64,000 nucleotides of DNA from Haloplanus sp. HW8-1 (GTDB taxonomy: Archaea; Halobacteriota; Halobacteria; Halobacteriales; Haloferacaceae): contig NZ_CP098518.1 of NCBI RefSeq assembly GCF_023703795.1, positions 2,046,001 through 2,110,000 of the forward strand, read 5' to 3'. Both the position numbers and the translations under genes were made by a program. Below the pieces are notes generated by a model. That model ran no database searches, was not told the DNA's origin, and saw only the letters and a program-made list of their open reading frames with translations. Position 1 is the first letter of the stretch, and each line of letters opens with the position of its first letter. Positions 51,291 through 59,034 of the stretch are shown here, piece by piece.

Positions 51291-52537
51291 CAGATCACGC
51301 CCGCGTCACGGAGGCGGTCGTACTCGGCCTCGTCGAGGCCCACGTCTTCCAGATACACCTCGTCGTTGTGCTGACCGTGTCGCGGCCCGGCGTGGTCGAC
51401 GGTCCCCGGCGTCCGGGAGAAGCGCGGGACCGGCGCCGCGGTCTTCAGGCTCCCGAGGTCCGGATCCTCCACCTCGACGATGTCGTTTCGGGCCGCGTAC
51501 TGTTCGTCCTCGAAGATGTCGGCCATGTCGTAGACGGGGCCGACGATGGCATCGGCGGCCTCCATCTCCGCCATCGCCTCCTCGGTGGTGCGCTCTCGTG
51601 TCCACGACTCGATAATTCCGTCGAGTTCGTCGGCGTGTTCGACGCGGCGTTCGTTGTCGGCGAACCGCGGGTCGTCGACGAGGTCCGGACGGCCGATGGC
51701 GTCGGCGACGTTCTCGAAGATGGACTGGGCCGAGGCCGACAGGGTCAGGTAGCCGTCGGCCGTCTCGTAGACGTTCCGCGGCGCCGCGTTCTCGTGGTGG
51801 TTGCCGATCCGCTCGCGCACCTCCCCCAGTCGGTCGTAAGCCTCGACCTCCGAGAGAAAGAGCCGGAAGAGCGGTTCGTAGAGGCTCATGTCGATCACCT
51901 GGCCTTCGCCGCTCCCGCCACGCCCCACGTCGCGTTCGAAGACGGCGAACATGACACCCTGCACCGCGAAGGTCGCGGCGGTGAGATCCGCGAGGCTGAT
52001 CGGCGGCAGGAGGGGTTTGCTGTCGGGGAAGCCGTTGACGTGTGCCCAGTTCGTGATGCCCTCGGCGACGGTTCCGAACCCGGGTTTCTCCGCCCGCGGT
52101 CCCGTCTGCCCGTACCCCGACTGTCGGACGACGATCAGTCCCGGGTTCTCCTTGCGGAGACGCTCGGGACCCAGCCCCCAGCGCTCCATCGTCCCCGGGC
52201 GGAAGTTCTCGAAGAGGACGTCCGCGTCCGCGATCAGATCGAGGAGGAGGGCACTCCCCTCCGGGGTGCTCAGATCTAGCGTGACACACCGCTTGTTCCG
52301 GCCGATCGACTTCCACCACAGCGACACGCCCCGGTCGTCCGAGGAGCGTGGCTCCTCGCCCGCGTCGTAGGGCGGCCACTCCCGGAGCGGATCGCTCTCG
52401 TCGGGATGTTCGACCTTGATGACGTCGGCGCCGAAGTCGGCCAACTGCGTCGTGGCGAACCCGCCGGCGATCATGTCCGAGCAGTCGACCACCCGCAGGC
52501 CATCGAGCGGTCCGTCCCGTTCGCGTGCGGTCGTCAT
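51290..52537 (-). CDS. CaiB/BaiF family III CoA-transferase
   Basis: A 415-residue class III CoA-transferase that moves CoA between carboxylic acids through an enzyme-bound aspartyl-CoA. The N-terminus (LDGLRVVDCSDMIAGGFATT, QLADFGADVIKVEHP) and FENFRPGTMERWGLG are typical; the expected nucleophile Asp lies in QVIDMSLYEPLF at about residue 190. The ATG at 52537 is chosen over 52585 because the upstream residues do not fit the fold. The LeuA-like gene starts at its stop. Confidence 0.9.
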   Translation of the reverse strand: MTTARERDGPLDGLRVVDCSDMIAGGFATTQLADFGADVIKVEHPDESDPLREWPPYDAGEEPRSSDDRGVSLWWKSIGRNKRCVTLDLSTPEGSALLLDLIADADVLFENFRPGTMERWGLGPERLRKENPGLIVVRQSGYGQTGPRAEKPGFGTVAEGITNWAHVNGFPDSKPLLPPISLADLTAATFAVQGVMFAVFERDVGRGGSGEGQVIDMSLYEPLFRLFLSEVEAYDRLGEVRERIGNHHENAAPRNVYETADGYLTLSASAQSIFENVADAIGRPDLVDDPRFADNERRVEHADELDGIIESWTRERTTEEAMAEMEAADAIVGPVYDMADIFEDEQYAARNDIVEVEDPDLGSLKTAAPVPRFSRTPGTVDHAGPRHGQHNDEVYLEDVGLDEAEYDRLRDAGVI

Positions 52538-52588
52538 GGACGGTCGGTGCCCGCCCGTCGGCATAAGCGGTGCGCTCCTCCCCACCGA

Positions 52589-53113
52589 TCACGACCACGG
52601 CCACCCGTCCCGTCGAACCCGTCGGCCGCCGAGTTCGAGGACACAGAGGATCGCGAGGCCGACCAGCGCGCCCGGAACGACCGCGAGCGTCCAGAGCAGG
52701 AGCAGGAAGACGGCACTGGCCTCGCCCCCGACCCGGAGAACGGTGTAGACACAGAACCAACTGATCCCGCACAGCCAGGCGACGGGCGTCCACAGCCCAC
52801 GACTCGCGTGGAGGTACAGCGGCACGCCGCCCTGGACCGCGAGAACGAGCGTCGCGCTCCCGACGACCGCGAACGCGACGAGCGGCGAGTCGCTCGGGTC
52901 GACAGCGAACCGCCAGAACAGGAAGCGAACACCCGCCCACAGGAGCAGGACCCCGATCGCGTACGTCGCCCCGCCGCGGAGCGCGAGCGTGCGGCCGTTC
53001 GACCGCCGCAACCGACCGACGATCGCCACGCCGGTGACGACGGCGGCCACGGCCGTCGCGACCGCTCCCGTCAGGAGGGGACCGCCGAGCGCGTGATGCG
53101 GGGTTCCGGCCAC
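52589..53113 (-). CDS. Membrane protein of unknown function
   Basis: A 174-residue protein with five hydrophobic segments: LTGAVATAVAAVVTGVAI, ATYAIGVLLLWAGVRFLFW, PLVAFAVVGSATLVLAV, TPVAWLCGISWFCVYTV and SAVFLLLLWTLAVVPGALV. The start is a GTG at 53113 (VAGTPHHALGG); the longer frame upstream is a shadow of the divergent carotenoid gene. A TATA-like TTTTAG lies 26-31 bp upstream. It shares the intergenic region with the UbiA/lycopene-cyclase fusion gene; no function can be named. Confidence 0.72.
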   Translation of the reverse strand: MAGTPHHALGGPLLTGAVATAVAAVVTGVAIVGRLRRSNGRTLALRGGATYAIGVLLLWAGVRFLFWRFAVDPSDSPLVAFAVVGSATLVLAVQGGVPLYLHASRGLWTPVAWLCGISWFCVYTVLRVGGEASAVFLLLLWTLAVVPGALVGLAILCVLELGGRRVRRDGWPWS

Positions 53114-53159
53114 GCTCGGATGTCGTCGCCGCTGCCACCTAAAACGTCGCGGCCGGCAG

Positions 53160-53165
53160 TATATG
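53160..53165 (+). promoter_or_regulatory. TATA-like element of the prenyltransferase/cyclase fusion gene
   Basis: TATATG, 27-32 bp upstream of the ATG at 53192. The spacing supports a leaderless transcript and the choice of that start. Confidence 0.6.
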
Positions 53166-53191
53166 TGGGTGTGGCACGTACCCACAGTGAC

Positions 53192-54352
53192 ATGGCCATC
53201 GCCCGCCACGGGTCCGGCCCGCGCGCGACCCTCGGCGCCGTCGCCTCGCAGGTTCACCCCGTGTTCATGGCTCCGCCGCTCGCCGCCTCGGGGTTCGGCG
53301 CCGTCCTCGGTGGGGTCGTCTCGCCGCGGCTGGCCTTCCTCCACCTCGGCGTCGCCTTCGCCGCGCTCTACACCGCCCACGTCAAGGACGGCCTCGTCGA
53401 CTTCCACCGCCGCGGCGAGGACGACGACCACCCGCTGACCCGGCGGGGGTGTCACCTGACGCTCGCCGGATCGACGACGCTGTTTTTCGCCGGTCTCGCC
53501 GCCCTCTCGGTCCTCGTCGACCCCGTCGCCGCCCTCCTCGCCCTCCCGGGATGGCTGGTCGCGGTCTTCCACGCGCCGCAACTGGATACGAACCCCGTCG
53601 GCGCCACCCTCGGCTACCCCGCCGGCATCGGCTTTGCCCTCCTCGGTGGCTACTACGTCCAGACGCGGACGCTCTCCGCGGCCGTCCTCGCGTTCGCCGT
53701 CGTCTTCGTCGTCGTCCTCGCCGGGATCAAGGTGATCGACGACGCGACCGACTACGACTACGACCGCTCGGTCGACAAGCGGACCGTGGCGGTCGTGCTC
53801 GGCCGTGACGGGGCCCGGAGACTCGCGGCCGCCCTCATGGGTGCGGGAATGGCCGCCGTCCTCGCGCTCTCGGCCACCGGCGTCGTCCCGCGTGGCTCGG
53901 CGCTCGCGACGGTTCCTTTCGTCGCTGTCGCCCTCGTCGCCCGCCGGGCCGACGCCGAACTCGCGACGATGTTGCTGGTTCGGGCGTCCTATCTCTTTTT
54001 CGCCCTGCTCGTCGCCGCCGTCTGGGTCCGGCCGCTCTCCGGGGTTTCGTCCCCCGACATCACCGTCCTCGGTCCGTACACATACCTCGCGACCGAACTG
54101 CTGTGGGGGACGGTCGCCGTCGCGTTGGTGGTTCGAGCGGGCGCGGTCCGGGCCGCAGTACGGACGACGCTCGTGCTGTACCCCTTCGCCTACGTCTGGG
54201 ACTGGTATACCCTGACAGTCGGCGTGTTCGCGATTCCGATGCGGACCGGGATCGATCTGCTCGGGATCCCGGTGGAGGAACACCTGTTCATGTTGATCGT
54301 GCCGACGATGGTCGTCGGTGTTCACGAGACGCTGTGCGGGCTGGACGACTAG
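53192..54352 (+). CDS. UbiA-like prenyltransferase fused to a lycopene-cyclase domain
   Basis: A 386-residue protein with about ten membrane segments. The N-terminal 270 residues resemble UbiA prenyltransferases: first Asp region AHVKDGLVDFHRRG and second VIDDATDYDYDRSVDK, corresponding to the NDxxD and DxxxD metal sites. The last 100 residues match the half lycopene-cyclase domain (CrtYc/d type), with VWDWYTLTVGVFAIP and GIPVEEHLFMLIVP, the P-x-E-E-x-x-F signature. The combination suggests an enzyme acting on C40/C50 carotenoids or quinone-like isoprenoids; the substrate is unknown. No crtB or crtI is nearby. Confidence 0.8.
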   Translation: MAIARHGSGPRATLGAVASQVHPVFMAPPLAASGFGAVLGGVVSPRLAFLHLGVAFAALYTAHVKDGLVDFHRRGEDDDHPLTRRGCHLTLAGSTTLFFAGLAALSVLVDPVAALLALPGWLVAVFHAPQLDTNPVGATLGYPAGIGFALLGGYYVQTRTLSAAVLAFAVVFVVVLAGIKVIDDATDYDYDRSVDKRTVAVVLGRDGARRLAAALMGAGMAAVLALSATGVVPRGSALATVPFVAVALVARRADAELATMLLVRASYLFFALLVAAVWVRPLSGVSSPDITVLGPYTYLATELLWGTVAVALVVRAGAVRAAVRTTLVLYPFAYVWDWYTLTVGVFAIPMRTGIDLLGIPVEEHLFMLIVPTMVVGVHETLCGLDD

Positions 54353-54388
54353 TCCCGCGTCGTGCCGGGAGCCGCCACCGCAGTCCAC

Positions 54389-54430
54389 CGTTTGCTTCCT
54401 CGAGTCGCTCGCGACCGCTCGTCGCAAACG
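54389..54430. other. Inverted repeat between convergent genes
   Basis: CGTTTGC (54389-54395) pairs with GCAAACG (54424-54430) around a 28-base loop with further internal pairing. It begins 37 bp after the stop of the fusion gene and directly precedes the larger nested structure at 54475-54554. It may be a terminator or one arm of a relic element. Confidence 0.5.
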
Positions 54431-54474
54431 CTGGAGGGAAACACCTACTGGCTCGCTACGCTCGCCGGCAGTCC

Positions 54475-54554
54475 TACGGACGGCTGTAGGTCATCACGGA
54501 GCGACCGCACGGAACTGTGCGGTCGTTCCGGTGTACAGCTACAGCACGTCCGTA
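54475..54554. repeat. 80-nt nested inverted repeat beside the end of ilvD
   Basis: Three nested stems: outer TACGGAC / GTCCGTA (54475-54481, 54548-54554), middle GCTGTA / TACAGC (54483-54488, 54534-54539 or 54540-54545), and an inner 13-bp stem (54498-54510 with 54517-54529, one G-U pair as RNA) with a 6-base loop. The right end abuts the ilvD stop codon (54555). It could serve as a bidirectional terminator for the two convergent genes, but its regularity is more like the end of a small transposable or IS200-type element. Confidence 0.75.
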
Positions 54555-56294
54555 TCAGTCCCGCTTCGCGCCGGGGTCCGTCACCGCACCGTTGGCCGCC
54601 GAACCGAACATCGTCCCGTACTTCGCCAGCACGCCGGACGTGTAGGCCGGGTCGGGGTCGTAGCCCTCGAGCCGCGCCGCCAGTTCGTCGTCGGAGAGGT
54701 CGACCGAGAGTTCGAGATCGTCGATGTCGATGGTCACCACGTCGCCGTCTTCGAGCGCGGCGATGGGCCCGCCGACGAACGCCTCGGGCGCGACGTGGCC
54801 GATCGAGAAGCCACGCGTCGCCCCGGAGAACCGACCGTCGGTAAAGAGCGCGACGTCCTCGGCGTGGCCCTGCCCGGCGACGGCGGAGGTGACGCCGAGC
54901 ATCTCGCGCATCCCGGGGCCGCCGCGCGGTCCCTCGTTCCGGATGCAGATGACGTCCCCGGACTCGACGTGACCCTCCTGGACGTACTCCATGGCGTTTT
55001 TCTCCTCTTCGAACACCCGCACCGGCCCCTCGTGGTGGAGGTGGTCCTCGCCGGTGATCTTGATGACCGCGCCCTCGGGGGCGAGGTTGCCGGTGAGGAT
55101 GCGGATGGCGCCACGCTCGTGGATCGGATCGTCGACGGTGTGCAGGAAGTCGACGTCCAGATCCGCGACGGCGGGCGGGTCGTACCGGTCGAGGGCTTCG
55201 GCCACCGTCTCGCCCGTCACGGTGAGGGCGTCGCCGTGGAGCAGGTCGGCCTCCAGCAGTTCCCGCAGGACGACCGGCACGCCGCCCACCTCGTGGAGGT
55301 CGTTCATCACCCGCTCGCCGCCGGGCTGGAGGTTGGCGATCTTGGGCGTCCGGGCGCTGATGCGGTTGAAGTCCTCGATGTCGAGGTCGATCCCGGCCTC
55401 GGCCGCCATCGCCAGCAGGTGGAGGACGGCGTTGGTCGAGCCACCCACCGCGACCTGGAGCGCGATGGCGTTCTCGAAGGATTCCGTCGAGAGGAAATCG
55501 GAGGGCTTGCGCCGTTCCTCGATCACGTCGACGACGAGTTCGCCAGTCTCGCGGGCCACCTCGTAGCGCGATTCGTCCTCCGCCGGGGGCGAGGCGGACC
55601 CGAGCGGCGCGAAGCCGATGGCCTCGCTGATCGACGCCATCGTGTTGGCGGTGAACATCCCGCCACAGGAGCCCGCACCGGGACAGGCGTTCCGTTCGAG
55701 CGTGTCGAGTTCGTCGTCGGACATCTCGCCGTCGGCGACGGCGCCGACACCCTCGAAGACGTTCTGGATGGTGACCTCCCGCCCCTCGTGTTCGCCGGGC
55801 ATGATCGACCCGCCGTAGAGGAACACGGAGGGCAGGTCGGTCCGGATGGCGGCCATCATCATGCCGGGCATGTTCTTGTCACAGCCACCGACCGTGACGA
55901 GGGCGTCCATGCGCTCGCCGAAGGAGACGAGTTCGACCGAGTCCGCGATGACCTCGCGGGAGATCAGCGAGGATTTCATGCCCTCGGTTCCCATCGAGAT
56001 GGCGTCGGAGATGGTGATCGTGCCGAACTCGATCGGCATGCCGCCCGCCTCGTCGATGCCCTCGATGGCCGATTCGGCCACCTCGTCGAGGTGGACGTTA
56101 CAGGGCGTGACGTCCGCGGCGGGGTTGGGAACGCCGACCATCGGCGATTCGAGGTCCTCGTCGGTAAAGCCCATCGCGCGGAACATCGACCGGTGCGGGG
56201 CGCGGTCCCGTCCCTCGGTCACTTCGCTGCTCCGGAGTTCGGGGTCCTTGCTCCCGGCGTAGGGTTCCTCTCGCTCTGGTTCCTGTTGACTCAT
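54555..56294 (-). CDS. ilvD: Dihydroxy-acid dehydratase
   Basis: Fe-S enzyme of valine, isoleucine and leucine synthesis: dehydrates 2,3-dihydroxy acids to 2-keto acids. The 579-residue protein has cluster ligands in [16 protein letters not shown] and [10 protein letters not shown], the third Cys in [20 protein letters not shown], and the C-terminal [22 protein letters not shown]. Length is normal. A TATA-like CTTAAA (minus-strand TTTAAG, 56319-56324) lies 25-30 bp upstream of the start. No other ilv gene is in the window. Confidence 0.97.
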   Translation of the reverse strand: MSQQEPEREEPYAGSKDPELRSSEVTEGRDRAPHRSMFRAMGFTDEDLESPMVGVPNPAADVTPCNVHLDEVAESAIEGIDEAGGMPIEFGTITISDAISMGTEGMKSSLISREVIADSVELVSFGERMDALVTVGGCDKNMPGMMMAAIRTDLPSVFLYGGSIMPGEHEGREVTIQNVFEGVGAVADGEMSDDELDTLERNACPGAGSCGGMFTANTMASISEAIGFAPLGSASPPAEDESRYEVARETGELVVDVIEERRKPSDFLSTESFENAIALQVAVGGSTNAVLHLLAMAAEAGIDLDIEDFNRISARTPKIANLQPGGERVMNDLHEVGGVPVVLRELLEADLLHGDALTVTGETVAEALDRYDPPAVADLDVDFLHTVDDPIHERGAIRILTGNLAPEGAVIKITGEDHLHHEGPVRVFEEEKNAMEYVQEGHVESGDVICIRNEGPRGGPGMREMLGVTSAVAGQGHAEDVALFTDGRFSGATRGFSIGHVAPEAFVGGPIAALEDGDVVTIDIDDLELSVDLSDDELAARLEGYDPDPAYTSGVLAKYGTMFGSAANGAVTDPGAKRD

Positions 56295-56343
56295 GTCCCG
56301 ATCCTACTCGCCCGGGGTCTTAAACCCTGACGTCGCCGGCCGG

Positions 56344-56925
56344 TCACCCTTCGTCCCGACTCGCCAGCCCCGAGAGGTGGCCGGCCTCGGGGACGACGAT
56401 CTCCTCGGCGCCGAGCAGTGCCGCGTTCTCGCTGCCCGGCAGACAGAACACCGGCGTCCCGTCGGCGATTCCCGCGACGGCCCGCGTCCCCACGACTTTC
56501 GTCCCGATTTCGTCGTAGGAGAGGCGCCGGAACAGTTCGCCGAAGCCCGGCAACGACTTCCCGAACAGCGGCCGGGCCGCCTCGACGGTCACGTCGTCCG
56601 GCGTCACGCCTGTCCCGCCGGTACTCACGACGACGTCGACGTCCCCCCGTCCCGCGAGGTTCGAAAGCGTCGCCTGAACGCGGTCGTAGTCGTCGGGGAT
56701 GAGTTCCCGAGTGACGACCTCGTGGCCCGCGTCGGTGAACGCCGCGGCGATGGTGTCGCCCGCCGGGTCGTCGTCGAGCGTCCGCGATGTGGAGACGGTC
56801 ATGACGGCGGCACCGAGCGTCTCGACGTCGTGGTGGTGGTGGGCGTGGTCCCCGTGGTGTTCGTGGCCCTCGCCCCCGTGGTCGTGTTCGCGGTCCTCGC
56901 CCTCGTGGTGGTGATCGTCGGCCAT
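56344..56925 (-). CDS. MogA/MoaB-family molybdenum cofactor protein with His-rich N-terminus
   Basis: A 193-residue protein of the MogA/MoaB fold, which adenylylates or handles molybdopterin before molybdate insertion. The core motifs are [37 protein letters not shown] and [14 protein letters not shown]. Unusually, residues 4-33 are His, Asp and Glu-rich, with about a dozen His in [17 protein letters not shown] and [11 protein letters not shown], likely a metal-binding tail. The first ATG begins that tail and there is no other good start before the core. A TATA-like TTTAGT lies 26-32 bp upstream. Confidence 0.9.
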   Translation of the reverse strand: MADDHHHEGEDREHDHGGEGHEHHGDHAHHHHDVETLGAAVMTVSTSRTLDDDPAGDTIAAAFTDAGHEVVTRELIPDDYDRVQATLSNLAGRGDVDVVVSTGGTGVTPDDVTVEAARPLFGKSLPGFGELFRRLSYDEIGTKVVGTRAVAGIADGTPVFCLPGSENAALLGAEEIVVPEAGHLSGLASRDEG

Positions 56926-57026
56926 ACGCGAGCGTTCGGGAGCCGTCCACTAAAGCCGTCCCCGATCCCTCGCCGGATCGCATCGGACGAGTAACACCTT
57001 TGGAACCCCGTGCCGTAGTCACGCGT

Positions 57027-57182
57027 ATGGTCGACGACGCCACCACGACCCGCGTGACGTGTTACGAATGTGGCTTCACGGCCCCGCCCGGGAGCGACGA
57101 CTGGGAGACGGCGACGCATCCCTCGCTCGGCACGCTCACGTCCTGTCCCGAGTGCGGGAGCACCAACACGACGAGCGGGTAG
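57027..57182 (+). CDS. Small zinc-ribbon protein
   Basis: A 51-residue protein with two CxxC knuckles: TCYECGFTAPPG and LTSCPECGSTN, 29 residues apart, the pattern of a zinc ribbon. The connecting segment (SDDWETATHPSLGTL) is acidic. Such mini-proteins are common in haloarchaea and often uncharacterised. The ATG at 57027 is preferred over 57000. It stands 47 bp before the quinone oxidoreductase gene on the same strand. Confidence 0.72.
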   Translation: MVDDATTTRVTCYECGFTAPPGSDDWETATHPSLGTLTSCPECGSTNTTSG

Positions 57183-57229
57183 GCCGGTCGAACCACAGCG
57201 TTTTGTCCGTCGCCGTGGTTCGATCGGAC

Positions 57230-58270
57230 ATGCAAGCGGTCCACTTCGCGGAACACGGCGATGCCGGCGTCATCGAGTACGGCGAGGTCCCCGACCCCGA
57301 GGTCGACCGGGGAGAGGTGCGCGTCGACGTGAAGGCGGGGGCGCTCAACCACCTCGACGTGTGGACACGCCAGGGGCTCCCCGGTATCGATCTGGCGATG
57401 CCCCACGTTCCGGGGAGCGACGCGGCGGGCGTCGTCCGCGAGGTGGGTGCGGACGTGACCCGCTTTTCGCCGGGCGATCGCGTCGCCGTGACGGCCGGCG
57501 TCGCCTGCGGTGACTGCGAGTTCTGCCGTCACGGCGATCCCTCCATGTGCGTCTCCTTTCACATCATCGGCGAACACGTCCCCGGCGTTCACGCCGAGGA
57601 GATCGCGGTCCCCGAGGCCAACCTCGTTCCCGTCCCCGAGGGCGTCGACTGGACGGTCGCGGGGTCGGCCTCGCTCGTGTTCGGCACCGCGTGGCGGATG
57701 CTGGTCGACCGCGCCGACATCGACCCCGGCGAGTCCGTCCTCGTCCTCGGCGCCTCCGGCGGCGTCGGGCACGCGGCCGTCCAGATCGCCGCCGACGCCG
57801 GTGCCGACGTGTTCGCCACCGCCAGCACCGAGGACAAACTCGCGGCCGCGGCCGAACTCGGCGCCGCCCACACCATCGACTACGAACGCGAGGACTTCGC
57901 GAGCGAGATCCGCTCGCTGACCGACGGCCGCGGCGTCGACGTCGTCGTCGATCACGTCGGCGCCGCGACCTGGGGGGACTCCCTGCGGAGTCTCGCGAAG
58001 GGCGGCCGCCTCGTCACCTGCGGGGCCACCACCGGCCCGAACCCGGAGACGGACATCAACCGCATCTTCTGGAACCAACTGGAGGTGATCGGATCGACGA
58101 TGGCCACGCCCGGCCAGGTCGACGACGTCCTCGAACGCGTCTGGGACGGCACCTTCGAGCCACGGATCCGCGAGGTGCTCCCGATGAGCGAGGCCGGCCG
58201 CGCTCACCGACTCCTGGAGGACCGCGAGGGGTTCGGCAAAGTCGTGGTCGTTCCCGACAGTGAGCGCTGA
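57230..58270 (+). CDS. Zn-type alcohol dehydrogenase / quinone oxidoreductase
   Basis: A 346-residue MDR-superfamily oxidoreductase. The structural-zinc Cys set is GVACGDCEFCRHGDPSMCV; the NAD(P) loop is VLVLGASGGVGHAAVQIA; and HVPGSDAAGVVREVGADV is the usual N-terminal block. Catalytic zinc is less certain: NHLDVWTR replaces the classic Cys-His pair, so quinone-oxidoreductase-like chemistry is possible. A small membrane protein gene starts inside its 3' end, 11 bp before the end. Confidence 0.9.
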   Translation: MQAVHFAEHGDAGVIEYGEVPDPEVDRGEVRVDVKAGALNHLDVWTRQGLPGIDLAMPHVPGSDAAGVVREVGADVTRFSPGDRVAVTAGVACGDCEFCRHGDPSMCVSFHIIGEHVPGVHAEEIAVPEANLVPVPEGVDWTVAGSASLVFGTAWRMLVDRADIDPGESVLVLGASGGVGHAAVQIAADAGADVFATASTEDKLAAAAELGAAHTIDYEREDFASEIRSLTDGRGVDVVVDHVGAATWGDSLRSLAKGGRLVTCGATTGPNPETDINRIFWNQLEVIGSTMATPGQVDDVLERVWDGTFEPRIREVLPMSEAGRAHRLLEDREGFGKVVVVPDSER

Positions 58271-58550
58271 GGACGACGCCGGTCCGGTCGTCGACCCCCG
58301 GGAGGACACACGGCTCCGCGGGGACGAACCGCCCCCGGACGACGACCCGTCGGATCTCGGCTGGGCGGGGTGGGTGCTGGTCGGCGCCGTCGTCCTCGCG
58401 GTCCTCGTCGTCCCCGGGTCGGTGTATCTCTGGCCGGCCGGCGGGAGCGTCCTCGGCGCCCACTACCGGACGGCCATGCTCGTCCTGCCGATGGTGCCCG
58501 CGGTGCTTCTCGGCCTCGTCGCCGTCTGGTCGATGAAGAATCGGCGCTGA
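58260..58550 (+). CDS. Small membrane protein overlapping the oxidoreductase gene
   Basis: A 96-residue protein with an acidic N-terminus (DPREDTRLRGDEPPPDDDP) and two membrane segments: WAGWVLVGAVVLAVLVVPG and TAMLVLPMVPAVLLGLVAV. It ends in a basic NRR, so the C-terminus is probably cytoplasmic. The GTG start lies 11 bp inside the oxidoreductase gene, implying coupled translation. No family recognised. Confidence 0.72.
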   Translation: MSAEDDAGPVVDPREDTRLRGDEPPPDDDPSDLGWAGWVLVGAVVLAVLVVPGSVYLWPAGGSVLGAHYRTAMLVLPMVPAVLLGLVAVWSMKNRR

Positions 58551-58566
58551 CTGTGGGCGGTTCGTG

Positions 58567-58621
58567 ATAAGTCCTGCCGACAAGACTTATACCATGTCGT
58601 GTGGTAACGATTCACGAATCG
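58567..58621 (+). promoter_or_regulatory. Operator-like palindromes in the promoter of the DUF5802 gene
   Basis: Two features before the ATG at 58623. First, ATAAGTC (58567-58573) and GACTTAT (58584-58590) form an inverted repeat whose right arm is the TATA-like element GACTTATA. Second, a perfect 14-bp palindrome CGATTC-AC-GAATCG (58608-58621) ends one base before the start codon, across the expected start of a leaderless transcript. TTCGTGA (58561-58567) also mirrors TCACGAA (58612-58618). Confidence 0.55.
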
Positions 58622-58622
58622 C

Positions 58623-58979
58623 ATGTTCGAAGAGTTCTCCGCCGGCTACTACCTGGGACGGCTGTACGTCCAGCCGCACGACGGCGACCACGCCGTCATC
58701 CACCGGACGGATCACGAACGGATGAACGAACGCCTCTACACCACCGGCGAGGGCGTCGAGCGACTCGACGCCCCGCTCGTGATGAAACTCGACGGGAAAC
58801 ACTTCCCGGTCCTCGGGGAGGAGGGCGTCCCCTCCGGGACGCTCGGACTCCCGCCGAGCGTGACCGAGACCGACCTCCCGGACCGGTGTGAGGTGTTCCT
58901 CGCCAAACCCGACCGCGCCGCCGAACTCCTTCGGTATGCGGGGTACGGCTCCGACGGCGTGACCGACGAAGCCGTCTGA
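58623..58979 (+). CDS. Conserved haloarchaeal protein (DUF5802-like)
   Basis: A 118-residue soluble acidic protein beginning MFEEFSAGYYLGRLYVQPHD and containing VMKLDGKHFPVLGEEGVPSG and VFLAKPDRAAELLRYAGYG. From memory it matches DUF5802, a haloarchaea-specific family of unknown function. No membrane segment or catalytic motif. Its promoter carries two palindromes, suggesting tight regulation. Start ATG at 58623 is the only good candidate. Confidence 0.78.
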   Translation: MFEEFSAGYYLGRLYVQPHDGDHAVIHRTDHERMNERLYTTGEGVERLDAPLVMKLDGKHFPVLGEEGVPSGTLGLPPSVTETDLPDRCEVFLAKPDRAAELLRYAGYGSDGVTDEAV

Positions 58980-59034
58980 CGCCCCCGGCCGCTCGGCCGC
59001 AGGGTAGAAGGCCCTCCCGACCGCTCGTGTGTCC

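Noticed and set aside
52406-53191. N-terminal extension of the UbiA/cyclase fusion protein
   Set aside because: The frame crosses the CaiB start and the divergent membrane protein gene and is Arg/Pro-rich; the TATA-like element at 53160 supports the ATG at 53192.
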